Positions 52,298 through 64,000 of a stretch of 64,000 bases of DNA are shown in pieces (the stretch's first letter is position 1; each line of letters opens with the position of its first letter). A model generated the notes under the pieces. That model was not told the origin of the DNA and did not search any database. It saw only the letters and a list, made by a program, of their open reading frames with translations. Origin of the DNA: Duganella sp. BuS-21 (GTDB lineage Bacteria; Pseudomonadota; Gammaproteobacteria; Burkholderiales; Burkholderiaceae_D); assembly GCA_041874725.1 (NCBI GenBank), contig CP097466.1, positions 6,386,001 through 6,450,000 on the forward strand, written 5' to 3'. The position numbers and the translations under genes are program-made.

Positions 52298-52774
52298 TTA
52301 TTTAACGTCGTCGCGGCGGACATCCAGGTAGGTCTTGATGGCCCACATGGCTTCCTGATTGAATACGCCCTCGAACGGCGGCATGTACACCGCGCCGTTG
52401 CGTACTTTGCCGTGACGGACAGAGGCGAGGTAGTAGTTGTCGGTCTCCTTGTAGCAGGCCTTCTTCTTGGTCTCGTTCTTGACGCTGGCGCAGTCGCGAT
52501 CGAGCTGACGCAGGTCCGGCGCGATGCCGCCGGTGACGGCTTCCAGGCCATGGCAGCGTGCGCAGTTCTGGTTATAGGCCGAGGAACCGATCTTCAGCGC
52601 GAGCTTGTTGCCGCGATAGGGATTCTGGTCCAGCCATTTTTCGCCGAGCGGGGTCAGGCCGGTGGTGTCCACGCCTTGCGGCACCACATTGCCGTGGGCG
52701 TAGGCGTAGAGAGAGGTGGTGGCCGCGGCGGCGAGGACGGTAGCGACGGCGAGAATGCGGAATGGATGATGCAT
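52298..52774 (-). CDS. pedF: Cytochrome c-550, PedF/ExaB-like electron acceptor
   Basis: 158 residues: signal peptide (MHHPFRILAVATVLAAAATT), single heme motif CARCH in SSAYNQNCARCHGLEAVTGG, and the distal Met in VYMPPFEGVFNQEAMWAIKTYLD, all close to the cytochrome c-550 that takes electrons from PQQ ethanol dehydrogenase. A pair of additional Cys (DCASVKNETKKKACYKE) probably forms a disulfide loop. First gene of a three-gene operon (cytochrome, binding protein, TonB receptor) behind a sigma-54 promoter. Shine-Dalgarno aggagacatcc. Confidence 0.9.
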   Translation of the reverse strand: MHHPFRILAVATVLAAAATTSLYAYAHGNVVPQGVDTTGLTPLGEKWLDQNPYRGNKLALKIGSSAYNQNCARCHGLEAVTGGIAPDLRQLDRDCASVKNETKKKACYKETDNYYLASVRHGKVRNGAVYMPPFEGVFNQEAMWAIKTYLDVRRDDVK

Positions 52775-52814
52775 GGATGTCTCCTGGCTGTTTTAAAAGA
52801 TATACAGCCATTCA

Positions 52815-52829
52815 GCAAATGCCATGCCA
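52815..52829 (-). promoter_or_regulatory. Sigma-54 promoter of the cytochrome operon
   Basis: Minus strand TGGCATG-GCAT-TTGC followed by T; one mismatch to the consensus. It lies 40 bp before the cytochrome ATG. Confidence 0.78.
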
Positions 52830-52859
52830 TGGGTTTTCCGCCTGAAACAGTATTCCTGC

Positions 52860-52876
52860 TGTTCAAATATGGTACA
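52860..52876. promoter_or_regulatory. Candidate enhancer site upstream of the cytochrome operon
   Basis: TGTTCAAATATGGTACA, imperfect version of the repeat at 46031; both share TGTTCA on one side and a TGT..C/G..ACA counterpart on the other. A further TGTTACAGC element follows. It starts about 30 bp above the -24 box, closer than usual. Confidence 0.35.
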
Positions 52877-52913
52877 GCTGTTACAGCGCATTGATCAACG
52901 GGGACGTAAACGC

Positions 52914-52939
52914 AAAAAGGCCCGGTCTTAGACCGGGCC
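52914..52939 (-). terminator. Terminator of rRNA operon 2
   Basis: Minus strand stem GGCCCGGTC-TAA-GACCGGGCC followed by five Ts, about 17 bp after the 5S end. Confidence 0.92.
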
Positions 52940-52956
52940 CCCTCACTTAATAACTA

Positions 52957-53070
52957 GCTTGACGATAACCTACTTTCACACTGGTTGCAGCACTATCATC
53001 GGCGTAGAGTCGTTTCACGGTCCTGTTCGGGATGGGAAGGGGTGGGACCGACTTACTATGGTCATCAAGC
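52957..53070 (-). rRNA. rrf: 5S ribosomal RNA, operon 2
   Basis: 114 nt, set by the same GCUUGAU/GUCAAGC terminal helix as in operon 1 and identical to it as far as I compared. Confidence 0.95.
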
Positions 53071-53143
53071 TTTGACTTGTATGCTCTGGCGCCACCGATT
53101 GGGCGCCACAGCGAATCTGGGAGAAGTAAAGCGACGCGTCAGC

Positions 53144-53168
53144 GTCGTCCCCGCGAACGCGGGGATCT
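53144..53168. repeat. REP-like hairpin inside the 23S-5S spacer of operon 2
   Basis: Same core as at 30656-30680, in the same position in the spacer. One base difference was seen just before it (30646 G, 53134 A). Confidence 0.75.
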
Positions 53169-53232
53169 CATTTAGTTTATTGGGTAGCACACTCATCATC
53201 AGAGTAAATGCGTATAACCGTCAAGGTTATAG

Positions 53233-56102
<2,870 letters not shown>

Positions 56103-56281
56103 CTATAACCTTGACGGCTATAAGTCTAAGCATTTACTACTTTGTGATGATGAGTTTTACTACCCAAGCATGTATCTGTCGATACACACTTAATAAAACT
56201 TTACTTCTTCCAGATTGTTAAAGAACGATACTACTTTTACCTAAACCCGAGCGCTTGGCTGGCTTACGTAAAAGCAGGTAT

Positions 56282-56357
56282 TGGTGGAGGATGACGGGAT
56301 CGAACCGACGACCCCCTGCTTGCAAAGCAGGTGCTCTCCCAGCTGAGCTAATCCCCC
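56282..56357 (-). tRNA. tRNA-Ala (TGC anticodon)
   Basis: 76 nt including an encoded CCA. The minus strand begins GGGGGATTAGCTCAGCTGGG, has anticodon loop CTTTGCAAG (TGC) and T-loop GGTTCGATCC. Second tRNA of the spacer, next to 23S. Confidence 0.97.
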
Positions 56358-56370
56358 AATATGGTGCAAC

Positions 56371-56447
56371 TGGTAGGGCTGGTTGGACTCGAACCAACGA
56401 CCCCCGCGTTATCAACACGGTGCTCTAACCAGCTGAGCTACAGCCCC
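56371..56447 (-). tRNA. tRNA-Ile (GAT anticodon)
   Basis: 77 nt including CCA. The minus strand begins GGGGCTGTAGCTCAGCTGGT, has anticodon GAT in TTGATAAC and T-loop GGTTCGAGTCC. The first acceptor pair is G-U. It is the first tRNA after 16S, 13 nt before tRNA-Ala. Absent from operon 1. Confidence 0.97.
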
Positions 56448-56522
56448 AATATTTGCTGTTCTTTTATGGTCTACAGTCGATAAGTGTGAGCGCTTGAAAT
56501 GTTCCGAAGAACCTGCAAACTC

Positions 56523-58055
<1,533 letters not shown>

Positions 58056-58251
58056 AATCTCTGTTTAGTGACCACTGCTGATCACTGGTTCGCTCTTACT
58101 CAAAATACTGACAGTATTTCTACTGAATATTTATTGCTTGAGCATTTAATGCTTTTTGTTGCAGCATCAAACGCCCACATTTATCGACTGTAAATTTTTA
58201 AAGATCTTCTTCGTAGCTGCGAATCGTTGTGTCCTGCAGCGAAGAGATGAG

Positions 58252-58280
58252 ATTATGCTGTACGGCATTGATTCCGTCAA
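58252..58280 (-). promoter_or_regulatory. rRNA operon 2 main promoter
   Basis: Minus strand TTGACG, 17 bp, CATAAT, with A-rich sequence (aaaaaagaggg) upstream. Boxes are identical to those of operon 1 although the spacer and flanks differ. It lies back to back with the NSS transporter gene, whose ATG is 55 bp from the -35. Confidence 0.87.
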
Positions 58281-58334
58281 CCCTCTTTTTTCAACTGCTA
58301 CAATCGCTATCTCAAAAAACCACGGCAAAATGCT

Positions 58335-59699
58335 ATGACTAATAAGACAATCGGCCGCAGCGGCTTCAGTTCCAGCTTCGGCGTATTGGCCGCAACACTA
58401 GGCTCCGCCGTGGGTCTGGGTAATATCTGGAAGTTCCCTTCGCTTACCGGCGCCAATGGCGGCGCCGGCTTTTTGCTGATTTATCTGCTGGCCACTTTAT
58501 TGATCGGCCTGCCAGTAATGATCGCCGAGATCACCATGGGGCGCGCAGCCAAGGCCAACCCCATCACTACGCTGCAAACTCTGGCGCCGAAAAAGAGCCT
58601 GCCGTGGTGGCTGGTTGGTGCGGCAGGCATGCTGGCCGCCTTCCTGATCCTGTCCTTTTATTCGGAAGTGGTGGCTTGGGTGTTCGCCTATGTGTTCAAA
58701 GCCATCGACGGCAGCATCCTCAGCAGCGACCGCCATGTGACCGAAAGCGCTTTCGGCGCGCTGATCGCCGATCCGCTGCAATCGCTGCTGTGGCAGTGGG
58801 GCGTGCTGGTCTTCATCGGCGGCATCTTGCTGATGGGTGTGACCAAGGGCATTGAAGGCATCACCAAGAAGTTGATGCCGGTATTGTTTCTGCTGTTGCT
58901 GCTGCTGTGCGCGGTCAGCCTGACTTTGCCCAAGGTGGCGGAAGGGCTGGCCTTCCTGTTCCAGCCGGACTTCAGCAAGATTACTGCGGGCGTGATCCTG
59001 ACCGCCATGGGCCTGGCCTTCTTCAAGCTCTCGCTGGGCATGGGCACCATGATGACTTACGGCTCCTACTTCCGCGACGACCAGAATATCCCCGCCACCA
59101 CCATGCGCGTGATGCTGGCGGATCTGTTTGTCTCCATGTTGGCCGGCATCGCCATCTTCCCGGCGGTGTTCACTTTCGGCTTTGAGCCGTCGGCCGGCCC
59201 CTCGCTGGTGTTCATCACCATTCCGGCCGTGTTCTCGCAAATCCCAGGCGGCCATCTGCTGATGATCGCGTTCTTCGTGCTCGCTTCCGTCGCCGCCACC
59301 GGCGCCATGCTGTCGATGATGGAAGTGCCGGTGGTGATCCTGCATGAGCGCATGGGCATGAGCCGCGCCAAGGCGACGCTGCTCACCATCGCGCTGTTGA
59401 TGGTGCTTGGCTCGACCTGTGCGCTGACCAACAGCACGCTGGCCGGCTTCAAGCTGTTCGGCATGAATATGTTCGACCTGTTCGACTTCGCCTCCTCCAA
59501 TGTGCTGTTGCCCTTGGGTGGCATTCTGCTAGCGTTGTTTGTGGGCTGGGTGTGGGGGCGTGACAACTTCCAGCGCGCGCTGTCCAACCAGGGGACGCTG
59601 GCCAACGCCACAGTGACGGGCGCGGTGTTTTTCCTGCTGCGCTATGTGTCGCCGTTGCTGATCCTGGTGGTGATGTTGAAAGGCCTCGGCTTGTTCTGA
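58335..59699 (+). CDS. Sodium:neurotransmitter symporter family transporter (NSS/SNF)
   Basis: 454 residues, 11-12 membrane helices. The Na+-site signature at the N-terminus, GSAVGLGNIWKFPSLTGANGGAGFLLIYL, is that of LeuT/MhsT, and SLGMGTMMTYGSYF is the TM6 unwound region. Bacterial members import hydrophobic or aromatic amino acids with sodium. The start is ATG 58335; a possible -10 (TACAAT) lies about 30 bp upstream. It is divergent from rRNA operon 2 and followed by the receiver-kinase gene 46 bp later. Confidence 0.9.
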   Translation: MTNKTIGRSGFSSSFGVLAATLGSAVGLGNIWKFPSLTGANGGAGFLLIYLLATLLIGLPVMIAEITMGRAAKANPITTLQTLAPKKSLPWWLVGAAGMLAAFLILSFYSEVVAWVFAYVFKAIDGSILSSDRHVTESAFGALIADPLQSLLWQWGVLVFIGGILLMGVTKGIEGITKKLMPVLFLLLLLLCAVSLTLPKVAEGLAFLFQPDFSKITAGVILTAMGLAFFKLSLGMGTMMTYGSYFRDDQNIPATTMRVMLADLFVSMLAGIAIFPAVFTFGFEPSAGPSLVFITIPAVFSQIPGGHLLMIAFFVLASVAATGAMLSMMEVPVVILHERMGMSRAKATLLTIALLMVLGSTCALTNSTLAGFKLFGMNMFDLFDFASSNVLLPLGGILLALFVGWVWGRDNFQRALSNQGTLANATVTGAVFFLLRYVSPLLILVVMLKGLGLF

Positions 59700-59745
59700 C
59701 CCCTGTTATATACTGCCCTGATAACAAAAAATCTCAGGGTGGGAG

Positions 59746-60957
59746 ATGAACCAGAGCGAGATGCCAGTCATTCCGATGCCGACGATCCTGATCGTCGACG
59801 ATTCGCCGTCCTATCTGTCCGCGCTGCTGGATCGGCTGGAGCGGCACGGTTTTCTGATCGTGCTGGCGCAAACCGCCGCCGAGGGCCTGATGCGCGCGGC
59901 CTTCGCCGAGCCAGACCTGATCCTGCTCGATGTTGTGATGCCCGACATCGACGGCTTCGAAGCTTGCCGCCGCCTCAAGGCCGGCAAGAACACCAAGGAT
60001 ATTCCGGTCATCTTCATGACCGGCCTGACCGATCCCAAGCAGAAAGTCACCGGCTTCGACGCCGGCGGCGTCGACTACATCACCAAGCCGTTCCAGATCG
60101 AGGAAGTGCTGGCCCGTATCAACACCCACCTGTCGCTACGCCGCGCCCACCGTGAACTACAGGACGTGATCGCCACGCTGGCCAAGGCGCGCGAAGAGCT
60201 GGTGCGCAATGAAAAGCTGGCTGGACTGGGCGCGCTGGTGGCCGGCATCGCGCATGAACTGAATACGCCGATCGGCAATAGCCTGATGGCGGCCACCACC
60301 TTCGAGATGCAGACCGACGATATCGGCGCCCACATGGCCAGCGATGGCGGCGTCACGCGCAAGGAGTTCGAACACTACATCGAGAACGCGCGGCTGTCGG
60401 TGGATATCCTCAGCCGCAACCTGCACCGCGCGGCCGACATCGTCACCAACTTTAAGCAAGTGGCAGTGGACCAGACCAGCTCGCAGCGGCGCAGCTTCCT
60501 GCTGGCGGAGGTCATCGCCGGCAACCTGCTGACGCTGCAGCCGACCATCAAGCGCACGCCTTTCGTCATCACCCAGCAGGTGCCGCCGGACTTGATGATG
60601 GAAAGCTACCCCGGCCCGCTGGGCCAGGTGGTGACCAACCTGATCAACAACGCCATCCTGCACGGCTACGAGGGCCGCAACGAAGGCCTGATCGCGGTGA
60701 GCGCGCAGCTATCGGCGCAAGGCTGGGTGACGCTGAGCGTGGAAGACCACGGCGCCGGCATCGCGGGCGCGGACTTGCCGCGCATCTTCGATCCTTTCTT
60801 CACCACCAAGATGGGGGTGGGCGGTTCCGGCCTCGGCCTGAACATCGTGCACAACATCGTCACTGAAATTCTCGGCGGCCGCATCGACGTCCGCAGCGAA
60901 GTGGGCGGCGGCACCCGCTTCACGCTGACCGTGCCGATGTCGGCGCCGCTTAGATAA
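59746..60957 (+). CDS. Receiver domain fused to a histidine kinase (REC-HisKA-HATPase)
   Basis: 403 residues. Receiver domain first (acidic pair Asp18-Asp19, phospho-acceptor Asp62 in LLDVVMPDIDG, Lys114), a coiled coil (about 130-155), then a kinase core: His170 in AGIAHELNTPIG, N-box NLINNAILHGYEG, G-boxes EDHGAGI and GGSGLGLNIVHNIV. No membrane segment and no separate sensor domain. The kinase is probably controlled by phosphorylation of its own receiver by another kinase. gtgggag precedes the ATG. No partner regulator gene is adjacent. Confidence 0.9.
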   Translation: MNQSEMPVIPMPTILIVDDSPSYLSALLDRLERHGFLIVLAQTAAEGLMRAAFAEPDLILLDVVMPDIDGFEACRRLKAGKNTKDIPVIFMTGLTDPKQKVTGFDAGGVDYITKPFQIEEVLARINTHLSLRRAHRELQDVIATLAKAREELVRNEKLAGLGALVAGIAHELNTPIGNSLMAATTFEMQTDDIGAHMASDGGVTRKEFEHYIENARLSVDILSRNLHRAADIVTNFKQVAVDQTSSQRRSFLLAEVIAGNLLTLQPTIKRTPFVITQQVPPDLMMESYPGPLGQVVTNLINNAILHGYEGRNEGLIAVSAQLSAQGWVTLSVEDHGAGIAGADLPRIFDPFFTTKMGVGGSGLGLNIVHNIVTEILGGRIDVRSEVGGGTRFTLTVPMSAPLR

Positions 60958-60973
60958 ACCGCTCAGCCTAGCC

Positions 60974-62365
60974 CTATTCCTGGCCCCACACCGCCACCAC
61001 GCCCTCGCTCACGCCGGTCCGGCGGTTGCCCAGATGCTGAACGATGAAGTAAGCCAGGCTGCCGTCCTTGCGCTTGTAGTGGTAAGCGGCAAACGTCAGG
61101 ACTTTGCCGGTGCTCAGGTCGGGCAGCACCTGGCCGTTGAGCACGCTGGTCACGGCGGCGGCGTTAAACGTCATCACGCCCGCGCCCACCGGGAACACAC
61201 CGCTGCCGTCGGCCTCGAATTTGAACGACGCCAGGTGGCTGCCGCCGACCTCGCAATTCTCGCGGTACACCGTGAACGTCTGGCCAGCCAGCTCTTCCGC
61301 GCTGGTCAGACGCCAGGCGTTGCGCGCGACCAGCACATCGGTCGACTTGGTCACGGTGCCGGCGGCCGTTTGCACCGGCTGGCACAACATGGTCATGGAA
61401 GGCAGGCCGTTGCCCGACACCAGATGCGCGCTGGCAGTCACCGGCGCGGCATAGGCATAGCCGGCCACATCGTCCCGCGTCCAGGCTATCGTCTGCGGCT
61501 CGGCGCCATACGTCAGGCTGCCGCTGGCGGACAGATAGGTAGGGAAGTCGCCCAGGCGGTAGCGGTAACCGGCCGCATACAGCGGCTCATTGTTCACGTC
61601 CTGCAGATAGTGATAGCCGACATAGCGCCGCACCACCAACTGGCCGCTACTGCTTTCCAGCGTGGAGATGAACGCCACGATGTCAGCGCGGAAGGCGGCC
61701 AGGTCGGTGTTGGCATCGATGCGGCTGAACAGATCGCGGGCGCCGTCGTTGAAGCCGCCGGTGCCATAGGCCTGGGTTCTGATGTCGCTGTCGAGCAGCG
61801 AGGTGAACAGCACCGCCGCCTGCGCTTTCCTTGCCAGGATTTCGGTATCGCTGCCCTGCGCCGAACTCAGGATGCTCAACACGGCCTGCGCGCGGGTGAT
61901 CTGGCCGCGATCGATCAGGCCGGCCCAGTAATCGCGGCCGCCCTGTTCGGAATAACGGTTGAAGGCATTCTGATACACGGCATTGATGAAAGAAGCGTTG
62001 TTGCTGACGTAAAGATCCTGCGCTTCAACGCTGTTGACGTAGGTGTCGAGGATGGTCGTGACGTCGGGGTTGAAGCCGTAGCCGGCCACCCACTCGGGGA
62101 AGGTCAGCGGCAAATACTTTTCGCTGAAGATGGCGGTCCAATATGCCAGGCCGGCAGCATCGGCTGGCCGACCGAAGAATCCCATGTAGAGATTTTGCGT
62201 CAACGCGATATAGTCGGCAGCCGGGCGCGGCGCCACCGGGACGGGATCGGCATTGCGCCCACCGAGTGGTTTGCGCGCTTCAGGTGCGGCGCCGGCGCCG
62301 GTATCGCTGCCGCCACAGGCGGCCAGCAATATGGCCAGGGATGCGATAGGAAGCCAGGTCTTCAT
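60974..62365 (-). CDS. DUF4214 domain lipoprotein
   Basis: 463 residues: lipoprotein signal with lipobox LAAC (Cys17), a Gly/Ala/Pro-rich linker, then a helical DUF4214-like region (YIALTQNLYMGFFGRPADAAGLAYWTAIF, FINAVYQNAFNRYSEQGGRDYWAGLI, repeated twice). DUF4214 occurs in secreted and S-layer-like proteins of these bacteria. The C-terminal 200 residues (YRYRLGDFPTYLSASG on) are not recognised. Excellent Shine-Dalgarno (ggagggcatca). It is convergent with the receiver-kinase gene and begins just after the operon 3 rRNA terminator. Confidence 0.8.
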   Translation of the reverse strand: MKTWLPIASLAILLAACGGSDTGAGAAPEARKPLGGRNADPVPVAPRPAADYIALTQNLYMGFFGRPADAAGLAYWTAIFSEKYLPLTFPEWVAGYGFNPDVTTILDTYVNSVEAQDLYVSNNASFINAVYQNAFNRYSEQGGRDYWAGLIDRGQITRAQAVLSILSSAQGSDTEILARKAQAAVLFTSLLDSDIRTQAYGTGGFNDGARDLFSRIDANTDLAAFRADIVAFISTLESSSGQLVVRRYVGYHYLQDVNNEPLYAAGYRYRLGDFPTYLSASGSLTYGAEPQTIAWTRDDVAGYAYAAPVTASAHLVSGNGLPSMTMLCQPVQTAAGTVTKSTDVLVARNAWRLTSAEELAGQTFTVYRENCEVGGSHLASFKFEADGSGVFPVGAGVMTFNAAAVTSVLNGQVLPDLSTGKVLTFAAYHYKRKDGSLAYFIVQHLGNRRTGVSEGVVAVWGQE

Positions 62366-62420
62366 TGATGCCCTCCATTAAAAGGAAGCCAATGATACCT
62401 TTTTTACAACTATATGGGCG

Positions 62421-62456
62421 AAAAAAAACCCGCACAGAACGCTGAGCGGGTTTTTT
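62421..62456 (-). terminator. Terminator of rRNA operon 3
   Basis: Minus strand stem aaaCCCGC / GCGGGttt with a 12-nt loop, followed by eight Ts, about 10 bp after the 5S end. Confidence 0.88.
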
Positions 62457-62466
62457 AGTATAACTA

Positions 62467-62580
62467 GCTTGACGATAACCTACTTTCACACTGGTTGCAG
62501 CACTATCATCGGCGTAGAGTCGTTTCACGGTCCTGTTCGGGATGGGAAGGGGTGGGACCGACTTACTATGGTCATCAAGC
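62467..62580 (-). rRNA. rrf: 5S ribosomal RNA, operon 3
   Basis: 114 nt, same ends and sequence as the other two copies. Confidence 0.95.
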
Positions 62581-62745
62581 TTTGACTTGTACAGGTGTCG
62601 CGTTTTTTTTCGCGCCACCAAGAATCTGGAAGAAAGTATTATAAACGATTTATATCGTTTATGCAGTAATTGTTTTTGGTAATGAAGATATTATCAACGA
62701 ACGCCCAACGCACTTCTTATTCGATATAACCTGCTAAGGTTATAG
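62581..62745 (-). other. 23S-5S spacer of operon 3, different from operons 1 and 2
   Basis: 165 nt, AT-rich, with a gtcgcg-T8-cgcgcc hairpin and an ataaacgat/atcgtttat stem around 62640-62660. It lacks the REP-like hairpin of the other operons and shows no tRNA. Confidence 0.85.

Positions 62746-64000
<1,255 letters not shown>

Noticed and set aside
58156..58338. 60-codon open frame before the NSS gene
   Set aside because: It overlaps the rRNA operon 2 leader and promoter on the opposite strand, and has no Shine-Dalgarno or recognisable sequence.
62581..62745. tRNA or small RNA in the operon 3 spacer
   Set aside because: No cloverleaf or T-loop motif is present; only simple hairpins.

Overview
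The window is a high-GC, gene-dense stretch of a betaproteobacterial chromosome. The rRNA sequences, the 16S/tRNA-Ile/tRNA-Ala/23S order in one operon, the tandem fadD pair and the style of the neighbouring genes suggest an Oxalobacteraceae member (Massilia/Duganella-like). That placement is inferred from recalled gene families, not from a database search.

Layout. 0-30.3 kb is ordinary chromosome: queA (cut by the window edge), recG, a minus-strand run (amidohydrolase, pyrC, DUF3025, Gfo/Idh oxidoreductase, MFS transporter, a coupled 40-residue membrane peptide), an orphan GltL-like ABC ATPase divergent from a dicarboxylate/glutamate symporter, a Tat-exported GH43 enzyme, an M20 peptidase, an Atm1-like ABC exporter divergent from yciA-phoD, tandem acyl-CoA synthetases, a molybdopterin oxidoreductase with a lipoprotein peptidase, an M20 amidohydrolase, a 3-hydroxyisobutyrate-dehydrogenase-like enzyme, pagL, and a TPR protein/L,D-transpeptidase pair. 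Three rRNA operons lie on the minus strand at 30.4-35.6 kb, 52.9-58.3 kb and from 62.4 kb to the window end. Between the second and third are an NSS transporter, a receiver-histidine kinase fusion and a DUF4214 lipoprotein.

The most interesting part is the 17 kb segment between rRNA operons 1 and 2 (35.8-52.8 kb). It encodes a periplasmic alcohol-oxidation system: an AcoR-type sigma-54 activator; a PQQ alcohol dehydrogenase with the extra Asp typical of lanthanide-dependent enzymes; an ExaC-type aldehyde dehydrogenase; a DUF779 protein; a PedF-like cytochrome c; a MoxJ/PedG-like binding protein; a YVTN beta-propeller protein; a TonB receptor closely resembling the PQQ receptor PqqU/YncD; a second TonB receptor; and a porin/NosR-like FMN-polyferredoxin/ApbE operon. 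I read five good -24/-12 (sigma-54) promoters, one before each transcription unit other than the regulator's, plus a recurring TGTTC-N7-GAACA-like element upstream of several. Together they look like one RpoN regulon that takes up cofactor (PQQ and perhaps a metal), oxidises an alcohol in the periplasm, passes electrons to cytochrome c and perhaps a flavin/FeS membrane carrier, and removes the aldehyde in the cytoplasm. No PQQ biosynthesis genes are in the window.

The rRNA operons differ from each other: operon 1 lacks the spacer tRNAs, operons 1 and 2 carry a REP-like hairpin in the 23S-5S spacer that operon 3 lacks, and the 23S copies differ at sites that look like compensated base pairs. 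As direct repeats of about 5 kb they bracket the alcohol-oxidation segment.
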